Part shown: positions 1 through 9,014 of the stretch, in pieces
Layout of the letters: every line of letters begins with the position of its first letter
How positions within the stretch are numbered: the first letter of the stretch is position 1
Source: Rudanella lutea DSM 19387
GTDB lineage: Bacteria > Bacteroidota > Bacteroidia > Cytophagales > Spirosomataceae
Length of the DNA: 64,000 nt
Reading direction: 5' to 3'
Assembly (NCBI RefSeq): GCF_000383955.1
Contig: NZ_KB913013.1
Coordinates: 5,103,694 to 5,167,693 of the forward strand
Notes under the pieces: model-generated
Databases searched by the model: none
Seen by the model: only the letters and a program-made list of their open reading frames with translations
Told to the model about the DNA's origin: nothing
Made by a program: the position numbers and the translations under genes

Positions 1-1
1 C

Positions 2-2053
2 GAAACGAGCCCGGCGCTCGAAGCAGTCAATCGGCAGTTGATCAAATGGGGGCATGTGTTTCTCGATGAAGGACAGGCTACCATTCCGATGCCCAACCGG
101 CATCTGGGCTTTTATGCGGCCTGGCGGCAACTGGCGTTTCTGGACGATGAACTGCATGGATTCGACGACGATCGCCGGGATTGGCTGAAGGCCCTGCCCA
201 AGGCTCCCGAAGACGCCATCCTGCTCTGCCTGGAAGCTCTCGGGGTAGTAGAGGAGGAGCAGGTGCCATTTTTGTCGCAGTCGCTGGCGTATTTGCCGGG
301 TTGGTCGGGGTATGTGAAATGGCGCAACGAGTGGCAAACGCCCCCGACCGTCAACCCGAACCCCATTACCATGATCGAATGGCTGGCGGTACGGCTCGCA
401 ATTACGTCGATGCTCTGGCCCGATGCATACCAGCCCACGATTCAGCAGGCGTTGTCGCCCGTGGCAACGGAGAAGGTAGAAAAAACAATGAGCCAGCTGG
501 AGCAGTCGGAGGCTATTTACCGTCGCCAATTGCTGACCCAACTCTTGCCGCAGGCCCGGCAGCTGGGTGGGGTAGAGCAACGCGCTGATGCACAATTGGT
601 ATTTTGTATCGACGTTCGTTCGGAACCGTTTCGGCGTCGGCTGGAAGCTCAGGGCCGTTACGAAACGTTTGGCTTTGCGGGCTTCTTCGGGCTACCTATT
701 CGAGTACACCACTATGCCGATTCCGAAGCGCACGATGCCTGCCCGGTATTGCTTAAGCCGCGCCACGAGGTGCATGAAACACCGTTGGCCGACGAAGCAC
801 AGCTTCAGCGTTTTCAAACGGGCAACCGGTTTCTGAAAGGCTTGAAAGCAACGTACAACGCGCTCAAGTACAATTTTGCCACGCCGTTTGCGCTCGTCGA
901 GACGCTGGGTGCGGCTTGTGGTCTGCTGATGCTCGGCCGAACGCTGGCCCCGGTGTCGAGCAAGCGGTTACGGGAGTCGCTGACCCAGGCCATACAACCC
1001 GAAATCCCGACCAAGCCCGATTGCTGTGCAACCCCGGCGGGGATTTCGGCTGCTGAGCAGGCCACCTATGCCGAAACGGCGCTTCGGCTCATGGGGCTGA
1101 CAAGCGGGTTTGGCAAGTTGGTTGTGTTTTGCGGACACGGTAGCACCACCCAGAACAACGCGTACGCATCGGCCCTCGACTGCGGTGCCTGCGGAGGGAA
1201 TCACGGTGGTCCTAACGCCAAACTGATGGCTCAGATTCTGAACACGCCCTCGGTGCGGCAGAAACTGGCCCAGAACGGGATTGCTATCCCAACGGATACG
1301 GTCTTTATGGCGGCCGAACACAACACCACGACCGACGAGGTAACGCTGTACGACGAACCTCTGGCCAACTCGAACGCGTCGGAATTGCAGGGCTTGCTAA
1401 CGGCCCTGGTGGCGGCTCGTGAGAGCAACAGTGCTAACCGGTACAATACCTTCGGGCGGTCGGCCGAGGGGGTCGATACGGTGGGCGCCACGCTTCGTCG
1501 TAGTGCCGACTGGGCTGAGGTTCGGCCCGAATGGGGACTGGCTCGCAACGCGGCCTTTATTGTAGGGCCCCGGCAGCTTACCCGCCAGGTTGATCTGGAA
1601 GGCCGTTGTTTCCTGCACTCGTACGAGTGGGAGAGCGACGTGGAGAGCAAGCTGCTGGAGACCATTCTGACGGCCCCGATGGTGGTGGCGCAGTGGATTA
1701 ACAACCAGTACCTGTTCTCAACGCTCGACAACGTGGCCTACGGCAGCGGTAGCAAGGTGACCCATAACGTAGCCGGTAAGCTGGGCGTGATGCAGGGCAA
1801 CGCCAGTGATCTGATGCATGGTTTACCGCTCCAGTCGGTGTTTGCCAGCGACGAAACCCGCTATCACGAGCCACAGCGACTGCTTACGGTGGTGTACGCA
1901 CCCCGCTACCGAATCGACCAGATTATTGAACGGCAACCCGTATTGCAGACCTTGTTTTTCAATGGATGGGTGAAACTTGTGGCCATTGAGCCGACCGATA
2001 ACCGGGCGTACCGGCTCGATGTGAGCGGAATCTGGCAGCGGCTCGCCTTTTAA
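2..2053 (+). CDS. dabA: DabA-type inorganic carbon transporter subunit (DUF2309), 5' end cut by window
   Basis: The frame is open from base 2 with no start in view, so the first 100-300 residues lie outside the window. A TTG at base 38 is internal, not a start. DabA is the large cytoplasmic subunit of the DabAB bicarbonate-uptake complex and carries a beta-carbonic-anhydrase-like zinc site. The ligands seen in characterised DabA are present with the right spacing: Cys at 605-607, Asp at 611-613 (FCIDVRSE), His at 1136-1138 (CGHGS) and Cys at 1181-1183, fifteen residues after the His. The end of the gene is followed by a strong terminator. The membrane partner DabB is usually encoded just upstream and would lie outside the window. 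Family assignment is firm; transport activity here is inferred. Confidence 0.93.
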   Translation, partial: ETSPALEAVNRQLIKWGHVFLDEGQATIPMPNRHLGFYAAWRQLAFLDDELHGFDDDRRDWLKALPKAPEDAILLCLEALGVVEEEQVPFLSQSLAYLPGWSGYVKWRNEWQTPPTVNPNPITMIEWLAVRLAITSMLWPDAYQPTIQQALSPVATEKVEKTMSQLEQSEAIYRRQLLTQLLPQARQLGGVEQRADAQLVFCIDVRSEPFRRRLEAQGRYETFGFAGFFGLPIRVHHYADSEAHDACPVLLKPRHEVHETPLADEAQLQRFQTGNRFLKGLKATYNALKYNFATPFALVETLGAACGLLMLGRTLAPVSSKRLRESLTQAIQPEIPTKPDCCATPAGISAAEQATYAETALRLMGLTSGFGKLVVFCGHGSTTQNNAYASALDCGACGGNHGGPNAKLMAQILNTPSVRQKLAQNGIAIPTDTVFMAAEHNTTTDEVTLYDEPLANSNASELQGLLTALVAARESNSANRYNTFGRSAEGVDTVGATLRRSADWAEVRPEWGLARNAAFIVGPRQLTRQVDLEGRCFLHSYEWESDVESKLLETILTAPMVVAQWINNQYLFSTLDNVAYGSGSKVTHNVAGKLGVMQGNASDLMHGLPLQSVFASDETRYHEPQRLLTVVYAPRYRIDQIIERQPVLQTLFFNGWVKLVAIEPTDNRAYRLDVSGIWQRLAF

Positions 2054-2087
2054 CCCAACAATTCGGAATCTACCTCTTTCCATACGC

Positions 2088-2121
2088 AAAACCCCGTCGG
2101 TCTCAAGCTGACGGGGTTTTT
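2088..2121 (+). terminator. Rho-independent terminator after dabA
   Basis: An 11-bp stem (AAAACCCCGTC / GACGGGGTTTT) with an 11-nt loop ends in a T-run, 35 bases after the dabA stop codon. Confidence 0.9.
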
Positions 2122-2197
2122 ATGCTACCCTCGCTTGGAGCAAAACGCCATCAGATAGGGGTATTCTAATAAGCCCAATGTGCTTTTTACTAAAAAC

Positions 2198-2246
2198 TAT
2201 GTCGCACGCGATCTAAATTTCTTTACTTTTGTATCGCACGCGACAT
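2198..2246 (+). promoter_or_regulatory. Promoter of doxX-ohrR locus with two near-palindromic operators
   Basis: Two copies of TCGCACGCGA lie at 2202-2211 and 2234-2243. With their flanks they are inverted copies of ATGTCGC-NN-GCGAT, and their centres are 32 bp apart. Between them lies TACTTTTG (2224-2231), an exact match to the Bacteroidota -7 element TAnnTTTG. One operator therefore covers the -33 region and the other the start-site region. An OhrR-type MarR repressor is encoded 570 bp downstream and is the natural candidate to bind here. Site and promoter match are seen in the sequence; the regulator assignment is inference. Confidence 0.7.
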
Positions 2247-2256
2247 AAATAAGCCG

Positions 2257-2706
2257 ATGATTACTCAAATACGACAAACCCCCAATCAAAAGACAGGTCT
2301 TTTGCAGACCATTTTCCGGTTGTTACTGGGCGCTAACCTGCTACTCGCGGGTATTGGCCACCTGACCTGGGCCCGGATCGAATTTCTGGCGCAGGTACCC
2401 ACCTGGCTTCCACTCGATCCTGATCTGGTGGTGGTGCTGTCCGGGGTCGTTGAAATCGGGCTGGGTCTGTCGTTACTGTTGCTGGGGCGTTACAAGGTTT
2501 GGGTCGGGTTGGCGACGGCTCTGTTTTTTGTGCTCATTTTTCCCGGCAACATTTCGCAGTACGTGAATCGAATCGATGCATTCAATCTGAATTCGGACAC
2601 CACCCGACTGGTACGGCTATTTTTTCAGCCTGTGCTGGTAGCCTGGGCCTTGTGGAGCACCGGAGCCTGGCAGGCATACCGTAATGGTCAGTTGTTTAAT
2701 CGCTAA
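2257..2706 (+). CDS. DoxX-like four-helix membrane protein
   Basis: A 149-residue hydrophobic protein with four predicted membrane helices at about residues 22-42, 52-72, 77-95 and 120-138. The loop pattern GANLLLAGIGHLTW near the start is typical of DoxX/DoxD-like proteins that have lost their catalytic partner. Function in the family is poorly defined; several members are linked to oxidant or thiol stress. The ATG at 2257 lies 13 bases after the second operator, so this gene is first in the peroxide-response transcript. It is followed at once by a glutathione peroxidase remnant and an OhrR regulator, which supports a redox-stress role. No unusual features in the reading frame. Confidence 0.75.
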   Translation: MITQIRQTPNQKTGLLQTIFRLLLGANLLLAGIGHLTWARIEFLAQVPTWLPLDPDLVVVLSGVVEIGLGLSLLLLGRYKVWVGLATALFFVLIFPGNISQYVNRIDAFNLNSDTTRLVRLFFQPVLVAWALWSTGAWQAYRNGQLFNR

Positions 2707-2713
2707 GAAAACT

Positions 2714-2794
2714 ATGCGCAACGCTGAATTTTATGGGCTGACGGCCCAAAGTCTGCAGGGTAAGCCCGTTCGTATGGAGGCTTTCGAATTGTAA
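2714..2794 (+). pseudogene. Glutathione peroxidase N-terminal remnant (26 codons)
   Basis: The ATG at 2714, eight bases after the doxX-like stop, opens a 26-codon frame ending in TAA at 2792. Its sequence (EFYGLTAQSLQGKPV, then RMEAFE) matches the first beta strand and lead-in of glutathione peroxidases, which normally begin FYDFTAKSLDGK and continue for about 160 residues. The frame stops exactly where the conserved GKVVLVVN strand should follow, so the catalytic selenocysteine/cysteine part is gone. It now sits directly before ohrR. It could be translated as a leader peptide, but most likely it is what remains of a peroxidase after an internal deletion. Confidence 0.6.
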
Positions 2795-2805
2795 TTGTAC
2801 GTAGT

Positions 2806-3261
2806 ATGGCTACTGAACATTTAAAGCTCGAAAATCAGCTCTGTTTCCCGGTCTACGCCGTTTCGCGGCTCATCACCCGCGCGTATCAGCCGTTTCTTGA
2901 CGAACTGGGCCTTACGTACCCGCAATACCTGGCGTTGCTGGTTTTGTGGGAAAAAGACAATGTCACAGTCAATGATGTCCGTCAGAAACTCGTGCTGAAT
3001 ACCAATACGGTGACGCCTTTGCTCAAGCGGTTGGAAACAATGGGGCTGATCCGGCGGAGCAAATCGACCGAAGATGAGCGCAAAGTACGGGTGGAGCTGA
3101 CGCCCGAAGGCCGCGCGCTCGAAAGCCGGGCCGCTACCATTCCCGAACGGCTGGTGGAGAGCCTGAGCGCGACCGATCTGACCGTTGACGAGTGGATGGA
3201 TTTGAAGAACAAACTCGACCGGGTGTTAATCTCGTTGGGTCCGCAACAGATGACGGAATAG
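2806..3261 (+). CDS. ohrR: OhrR-family MarR peroxide-sensing repressor
   Basis: A 151-residue winged-helix MarR protein. OhrR repressors sense organic hydroperoxides through an N-terminal cysteine that is hydrogen-bonded by two tyrosines. Here Cys13, Tyr27 and Tyr38 match Cys15, Tyr29 and Tyr40 of Bacillus subtilis OhrR with a constant two-residue offset. No second reactive cysteine is present, so it is likely the one-Cys type that depends on mixed disulfides with small thiols. The recognition helix and wing lie at about residues 65-95 (TVTPLLKRLETMGLIRR...DERKVRVEL, split). It probably controls its own transcript through the paired operators upstream. No ohr peroxiredoxin gene is adjacent. 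Confidence 0.85.
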   Translation: MATEHLKLENQLCFPVYAVSRLITRAYQPFLDELGLTYPQYLALLVLWEKDNVTVNDVRQKLVLNTNTVTPLLKRLETMGLIRRSKSTEDERKVRVELTPEGRALESRAATIPERLVESLSATDLTVDEWMDLKNKLDRVLISLGPQQMTE

Positions 3262-3280
3262 GGTCGTTTCTCCAAGCAAT

Positions 3281-3316
3281 AAAAAAGGCACCGGCTCACG
3301 AGCCGGTGCCTTTTTT
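3281..3316. terminator. Bidirectional terminator between ohrR and the SprB adhesin gene
   Basis: A perfect stem GGCACCGGCTC / GAGCCGGTGCC with a 2-nt loop, flanked by A6 on the left and T6 on the right. It can stop the plus-strand ohrR transcript and the minus-strand adhesin transcript that converge on it. Confidence 0.92.
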
Positions 3317-3333
3317 ACACGTTTCGCCCTGTT

Positions 3334-6300
3334 TTACTGCCGCACGATCTTCACCGTTTGGGTGCGCGTTGGTGTGCTCACCCGGAGTACGTACATACCT
3401 GCCGACGCACCAACCCGAACCCGCGTAGTAGCTTCGCCCTGGCTGGCTACTGCCTGCTGCTGGCTCACCAGATGGCCTCGTGTATCGGCCACCTCCAGAG
3501 CAATGGCTTCGCTACCGGCTCCGGCTATCCGCACAGTTACCCACTCAGCGGTGGTGGGGTTGCCCAGTACCGTTACCTCCAGCGGGGTGTCTTCGGCCCG
3601 TGCAATCCGGGCAGTGCCCGTACAGAACTGCTTGAAGTTGAAGCTAAACGTATTGCTGGTGACGCCGTTCTGCGTAACCCGCAGGTTGAGCGGGCCAATG
3701 TCAGAAGCGGGGTTGTTTACCGCCCGAATCAGGTCAGGGTTATCGAGTACCCGCAGACAGTTGTTGGGGTCGGCATTGCTCAGACCTACCAGATTGGCGT
3801 AGCTGATGGGAGACCCGTTGCCGCCACTCGTCAGAATCCGGAACGAGCCCGTCTGGCAGTTCACCTCCGTAACGCCCGTTACCTGCAAGGTGCTACCCAA
3901 GGTGGCCGTTGGGCTGCCGCAACTGGTGGTGCTGACAGGCGGCTGGGGGGCACCCGCGCAGAAGGCCCCAAAGTCGAACACAAACGCCTGACCCAACACG
4001 CCATTCTGCCGAATCTGCACCGTGATTGGCTTCGGGTCGGCCCGCAGACCGGCCTCAATCACGTGGTTTGTGTTGATAGTCCAGCCCGTAATACCAATCG
4101 AGAGGTATTCAACCGCCGATCCGTTACCGCCCGTTGATCCGAATACAATGGCGCCCGTGCTACAGTTGTAGCTCACCACAGTGGCCGACAACAACCCGCC
4201 TGTGGGGGGTGGGGTGCCTGTCTGGCTACCCACGGGGCTAACCGTCAGCACAAAGCTGGTGCTGCTGCTGAGACCACCCGGATCGGTGGCGGTGAGCGTA
4301 ATGGTGCTCACACCCGACGCTGACGGTGTACCGGTGATAAACGTACCGATCAGGTTCAGACCAGCCGGTACGCCTGAGCCCGACAGGGTTATCTGTCCGG
4401 GTGTCTGGGCGTCGGTGAACACATTGCCCAGATTCAGCGTGTAGGGAACCCCAACCGTAGCCGATTGTGGGGGCACCGCGTTGACCAGTAGGGGCGGGGT
4501 ATTGTTGCCGCAGAACTGACCAAAGTTGAAGATAAACGGCAGACCTTCAACGCCGTTTTGCCGTACCTGAATCGTGATGGGCTTCGGGTCGGCCCGCAAA
4601 CCAGCCTCAATAATCTGGTTCGGATTGGTGGTCCAGCCCGTTACACCAATGGCAAAGTACTCAATCACTCCGCCCGTGCTACCTACCGAGCCCAGCACAA
4701 TCGCACCGGTCTGGCAGTTGTAACTCACCACGGTTCCGCCAAAAGGCTGGCTCGCTGTCGTGATGATAAAGGTGGTGTTGACCGACAAACCACCGGGGTC
4801 AGTGGCCGTAACCGTCACGTTGCTGGTGCCCGATGATGAAACAAGGCCGCTGATGGTGTTGCCGCTGAACGTAAGGTTTGGCGGCAGGCCTGCTACCGAC
4901 AGGGTGAGGCTGTTCGGTGTTTCAATGTCGGTGAAGGTATTGGCCGGAATTGTAAACGTAAACGCCTGGCCTACGGTTGCCGACTGCGGAGGAATGGCAT
5001 TGGCTACCGTTGGGGCGCTGTTGGGCGTGTTGTACTGGATGCTGATTCCGTTCGACGCCAGGTTCTGGTTGCCGGCATTGTCCTGTGCAACCCCGGCTGC
5101 TACGCTGACGGTGACCAGCCCCGTACCGGCAGGAATGATATTCACGTTGTAGCTGCTGCCGCTACCGGTCAGGTTCGACGCAGTGCCGTTGCTCACGCTA
5201 ATCTCGGCCAACGTAAGCCCTGTTACCGATTCGGTGAAGGCAATCGTCACCGGAATGGGCGACACCTGGGTTGGGTTGGTTGCTGTTGTGTTGAGGGTTA
5301 CTCCGGGCCCGTTCGAGTCAACGGTAAAGGTGTTCGTATTGCTGTCGGGGCTCTGAATCTGGTTCACCAATTGCGCCCGTGCCCGAACGGTATGCGAGCC
5401 CTGCGCCAGTGCATTTGAGAGCGTCAACGTCCAGTTCCCTGCACCATTAGCGGTTGTGGTACCCACAGAGCTACCATCTACAAAAACCGTAATAGTACTG
5501 TTAGGTGCGGATGTCCCTGTAATGGTGGGCGTAGCGGTGTTGATCAGTGATCCATTGGCGGGCGTTAGTACCACCGGCGCGGGCGTTGTAAGCTGACCGG
5601 GCTGGGTGATGTTCACACTCTGTGAGATCGTGCAACCGTTGGGGTCGGTGATGAGCACACTGTACAGACCTGCTGCCAAACCCGAAATCGTATTGGTACC
5701 ATCGCCGGTTGGGTTGCCGGGCGTCCAGTCGTAGGTGTATGAGTTACCTGCTCCGCCCGAAACCGAAACGGAGGCCCGTCCATCGGTAGCTGCAAAGGTC
5801 GAAACGTTTGTCTGGCTCATCGTGGCGGCCAGAACCGGGGGCTGTGTGATGGTGAAGTTCCGGGTAGTTGTGCACCCATTTGCGTCGGTGATTGTCACGG
5901 TGTAGTTACCAGCCGCGAGACCCGTAGCGGTAGCCGCTGTGCCGCCCGAAGGTGCCCAGCTGTACGTGTAACCCCCCACGCCACCAGAGGGCGTTACCGT
6001 TGCCGATCCGTTGGTACCACCGTTGCAGCTGACGTCCGTTTGGCTACTGGTGGTAACCAGTACGGATGGCTGCGTGATGGTAAAACTCCGGGTGGCTGTG
6101 CACAAATTGGCATCGGTAACGGTGACGGAGTACACCCCCGCGGCTAAGTTATTTATCGAACCGGTCGTTGCCGAATTGCTCCACCGGTAGGTGAATCCGC
6201 CCGCCCCTCCTGTAGGCGACACCGTAGCCGAGCCATTGGCTGCGCCATTACAGCTGACATTCGTTTGGTTGCCGCCTAATACCAGAGAAGGGGGCTGCGT

Positions 6301-8826
6301 GATGGTAAATGGTTGGGTTGCCACGCAACCATTGGCGTCGGTGATTGTCACGGTGTAGCTACCGGCCGCGAGACCCGTAGCGGTAGCCGCATTACCACCT
6401 GAAGGTGCCCAGCTGTAGGTGTAAGGCCCTGAGCTACCCGAAACAGATACCGCTGCCGCACCATTGGCCAATCCGTTGCAGGTAACATTGGTCTGGCTGG
6501 GCGTGATGGTAATGGCGGCCTGCTGGGTGATGGTGAAACTCCGGGTAGTTGTGCACGCATTGGCGTCGGTGATGGTCACAGTATAGGTGCCAGCTGTCAG
6601 ATTTGATGCCGTAGCCGCTGTACCGCCCGAAGGTGCCCAACTGTAGGTGTAACCGGGGGCTCCTCCTGATACGGAGACTGATGCTGCGCCGTTGTTGCCG
6701 CCATTGCAGCTAACGTTCGTTTGGCTGGTTGCTACCGCCAGTGCTGGGGGCTGTGTGATGGTGAAGCTCCGGGTTATTGTGCAACCATTGGCGTCGGTAA
6801 TGAGCACAGTGTATATGCCGGCCGTTAAACCCGTAGCACTAGGTGTTATTGCGCCTGATGGAGTCCAAAGATAGGTGTAACCCCCTACGCCACCTGAGAC
6901 TGCTACTGAAGCGGCCCCTGTATTGCCACCGTTACAGCTAACATTCGTTTGTGAAGAATTGCTGATAACCAACGCTGGGGGTTGGGTAATGGTGAAGCTC
7001 CGGGTTATTATGCAACCATTGGCGTCGGTGATGGTGACGGTGTAGCTACCAGCCGCGAGACCCGTAGCGGTAGCCGCTGTGCCGCCCGAAGGTGCCCAGC
7101 TATACGTGTAACCTCCCACGCCACCAGAGGGCGTTACTGTAGCCGAGCCATTGGTAGCACCGTTACAGATAACGTTATTCTGAATGGTACTGGCAACCAG
7201 TGGTGCTGGCTGTGTAATAGTGAACGCCTGAGTGGCAACACAGCCATTGGCGTCGGTGATAGTCACAATATAGGTGCCGGCCGACAAGCCGTTAGCCGTA
7301 GCCGCTGTACCGCCTGAAGGTGCCCAACTGTAGGTGTAACCGGGGGCTCCTCCTGATACGGAGACTGATGCTGTGCCGTTGTTGCCGCCATTGCAGCTAA
7401 CGTTCGTTTGGCTGCTTGATACCGCCAGTGCTGGGGGCTGCGTGATGGTGAAGCTTCGGGTGGTCGTGCATGCATTCGCGTCGGTGATGGTCACGGTATA
7501 TATACCGGCGGACAAGCCGTTAGCCGTAGCCGCTGTACCACCCGAAGGCGCCCAGCTGTATGTATAACCAGGCGTTCCTCCCGAAACTGCTACTGAAGCG
7601 GAGCCTGTACTACCTCCATTGCAGCTTACATTAATCTGTGAAGAGCTGCTGGTAACCAGGGCGGGAGGCTGTGTGATGGTGAAGCTCCGGGTAGCCGTAC
7701 ATGAATTGGCATCGGTAACGGTAACCGAGTACACTCCCGCGGCTAAGTTATTTATCGAACTGGTCGTTGCCGAATTGCTCCACCGGTAGGTGAATCCGCC
7801 CGACCCACCTGTAGGCGACACTGAAATGGAGCCATTGGTATTCCCATTACAGCTGACGTTGGTTTGCGAATTACCAATGAAAATTGGATTAGGCTGCGTG
7901 ACCGTGCCGACAGCCGTAGCGGATGTACCCTGATTGTCGGTCACTGTAATAGTGTAACTTCCCGCAGCCAGCCCGGTGATAGTAGCGGTACCGTCGCCAG
8001 CGGGGTTGCCGGGTGTCCAGTTGTACGTGTATGATCCAACCCCGCCACTGGCCGAAGCGCTCAGAGAGCCGTTTGCTCCTCCGGCACAGCTAACATTGGT
8101 GGTTTGGATAATACTGACGGTCAGTGGAGTGGGAGCTGCTGATGTTGTAAAGGTCAGGGATGTGCCGTAGCTTGGGCCAGCGCTGTTGATTGCATAGGCG
8201 CGTACCGAATACAGAGTATTGGGGTTTAGTCCGGTGGCTGTTACAGAGAATGCACCCGTACCTGTACCACTCATTATTTTAGTGTTCGATATAGTAGGCG
8301 TACTGGTGCCGGTAATATAAACGACCCCGCGCTCGGAAATTGCCCCTCCGCCATCGTTAGTGACATTGCCGCCGAGTGTGGCCCGGTTGGGTCGTATATC
8401 ACTCGGAGCCGTGGTCGTCACGGTAGCCAGGGTAGCTGGTAGTTGTACTGCCAACGGCGTATTACCCGTGCAGGGTCCTACTACACCTGATGTTTCGGCT
8501 AACCAGCCGGTAGTGGGAGGCAAGCTGCCCGTTGAGGTGTTTGACAGATACGCTTGCCCATCAAATTCGAGTACCCAAACTGACGCCGAGGTCAGGAAAT
8601 ACAGATTCAGTGATACGCCTGCGTACGTTTGGCTGTTGAGGATGATACTGCCCGTACCTGTGTAGGCCGGGCGGTTTGAACCCTCAAAGTTTGCATTGAG
8701 AAGCGTCAACGTAGAGGCTTGAGCAAGGCATGCCCCTGATACAGTAACCGAACTGGGGGGGCTTTGTGCACGAACCGCCTGCGCAAAGCACGTCAGTAGC
8801 ACGACCACCAGAAGGAACAACTTCAT
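3334..8826 (-). CDS. Giant SprB-repeat surface adhesin with T9SS sorting domain
   Basis: The predicted protein is 1830 residues from the ATG at 8826, which gives a clean signal peptide (MKLFLLVVVLLTCFAQ, cut near AVRAQ). The frame also extends to 8943, but that start lies inside a hairpin. After an N-terminal beta domain and an FN3-like domain come eleven SprB repeats of about 76 residues (core NVSCNGxxNGSxxVxxSGG, then ITDANGC, then FTITQP), spanning about bases 5595-8120. Then follow two Ig-like domains, two putative-Ig (cadherin-like) domains alternating with two copies of a VVSYNCQTGAI module, and a type A T9SS C-terminal domain ending in VLRVSTPTRTQTVKIVRQ. Such proteins are exported by T9SS and displayed or moved on the surface during gliding and adhesion. 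It is last in a minus-strand gene cluster. Confidence 0.93.
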   Translation of the reverse strand: MKLFLLVVVLLTCFAQAVRAQSPPSSVTVSGACLAQASTLTLLNANFEGSNRPAYTGTGSIILNSQTYAGVSLNLYFLTSASVWVLEFDGQAYLSNTSTGSLPPTTGWLAETSGVVGPCTGNTPLAVQLPATLATVTTTAPSDIRPNRATLGGNVTNDGGGAISERGVVYITGTSTPTISNTKIMSGTGTGAFSVTATGLNPNTLYSVRAYAINSAGPSYGTSLTFTTSAAPTPLTVSIIQTTNVSCAGGANGSLSASASGGVGSYTYNWTPGNPAGDGTATITGLAAGSYTITVTDNQGTSATAVGTVTQPNPIFIGNSQTNVSCNGNTNGSISVSPTGGSGGFTYRWSNSATTSSINNLAAGVYSVTVTDANSCTATRSFTITQPPALVTSSSSQINVSCNGGSTGSASVAVSGGTPGYTYSWAPSGGTAATANGLSAGIYTVTITDANACTTTRSFTITQPPALAVSSSQTNVSCNGGNNGTASVSVSGGAPGYTYSWAPSGGTAATANGLSAGTYIVTITDANGCVATQAFTITQPAPLVASTIQNNVICNGATNGSATVTPSGGVGGYTYSWAPSGGTAATATGLAAGSYTVTITDANGCIITRSFTITQPPALVISNSSQTNVSCNGGNTGAASVAVSGGVGGYTYLWTPSGAITPSATGLTAGIYTVLITDANGCTITRSFTITQPPALAVATSQTNVSCNGGNNGAASVSVSGGAPGYTYSWAPSGGTAATASNLTAGTYTVTITDANACTTTRSFTITQQAAITITPSQTNVTCNGLANGAAAVSVSGSSGPYTYSWAPSGGNAATATGLAAGSYTVTITDANGCVATQPFTITQPPSLVLGGNQTNVSCNGAANGSATVSPTGGAGGFTYRWSNSATTGSINNLAAGVYSVTVTDANLCTATRSFTITQPSVLVTTSSQTDVSCNGGTNGSATVTPSGGVGGYTYSWAPSGGTAATATGLAAGNYTVTITDANGCTTTRNFTITQPPVLAATMSQTNVSTFAATDGRASVSVSGGAGNSYTYDWTPGNPTGDGTNTISGLAAGLYSVLITDPNGCTISQSVNITQPGQLTTPAPVVLTPANGSLINTATPTITGTSAPNSTITVFVDGSSVGTTTANGAGNWTLTLSNALAQGSHTVRARAQLVNQIQSPDSNTNTFTVDSNGPGVTLNTTATNPTQVSPIPVTIAFTESVTGLTLAEISVSNGTASNLTGSGSSYNVNIIPAGTGLVTVSVAAGVAQDNAGNQNLASNGISIQYNTPNSAPTVANAIPPQSATVGQAFTFTIPANTFTDIETPNSLTLSVAGLPPNLTFSGNTISGLVSSSGTSNVTVTATDPGGLSVNTTFIITTASQPFGGTVVSYNCQTGAIVLGSVGSTGGVIEYFAIGVTGWTTNPNQIIEAGLRADPKPITIQVRQNGVEGLPFIFNFGQFCGNNTPPLLVNAVPPQSATVGVPYTLNLGNVFTDAQTPGQITLSGSGVPAGLNLIGTFITGTPSASGVSTITLTATDPGGLSSSTSFVLTVSPVGSQTGTPPPTGGLLSATVVSYNCSTGAIVFGSTGGNGSAVEYLSIGITGWTINTNHVIEAGLRADPKPITVQIRQNGVLGQAFVFDFGAFCAGAPQPPVSTTSCGSPTATLGSTLQVTGVTEVNCQTGSFRILTSGGNGSPISYANLVGLSNADPNNCLRVLDNPDLIRAVNNPASDIGPLNLRVTQNGVTSNTFSFNFKQFCTGTARIARAEDTPLEVTVLGNPTTAEWVTVRIAGAGSEAIALEVADTRGHLVSQQQAVASQGEATTRVRVGASAGMYVLRVSTPTRTQTVKIVRQ
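5595..8120 (-). repeat. Eleven tandem SprB repeats (about 228 bp each)
   Basis: Eleven consecutive 225-240 bp units encode SprB modules. Most units share the core SWAPSGGTAATA. Two non-adjacent units, the second and the ninth, share a different core (RWSNSATT-SINNLAAGVYS) and are nearly identical to each other. The first and last units also pair, both having WTPGNP-GDGT. This pattern implies block duplication or gene conversion inside the gene. Confidence 0.9.
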
Positions 8827-8935
8827 CGGGCGAAGCCTTCCGCGTGGGTGTAGCGGTTCTGGCCGATGTGGTAGAGAAGGTTGCATAATTGAGTTGAAAG
8901 CGTAAGGTTCAAAAAAAGGTTGACGAGCAAGGGTA

Positions 8936-8962
8936 GGAAGCAATCGGGTTTGGATTGCTTCC
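8936..8962 (-). terminator. Hairpin between collar gene and adhesin gene
   Basis: A perfect 10-bp stem GGAAGCAATC / GATTGCTTCC with a 7-nt loop lies 52 bases after the stop of the upstream collar gene. The following T-run on the minus strand is weak (TACCCTT), so it may attenuate rather than end transcription. It overlaps the 8943 start codon and argues for a later start of the adhesin. Confidence 0.55.
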
Positions 8963-9014
8963 CACGACAGAATAGTTTGTAAAGAGTGCCAGCCGATACG
9001 ATCTGGCGTACGAC

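Noticed and set aside
5595-8120. CRISPR-like or satellite repeat array
   Set aside because: The periodicity is 228 bp, in frame and protein-coding (SprB modules).
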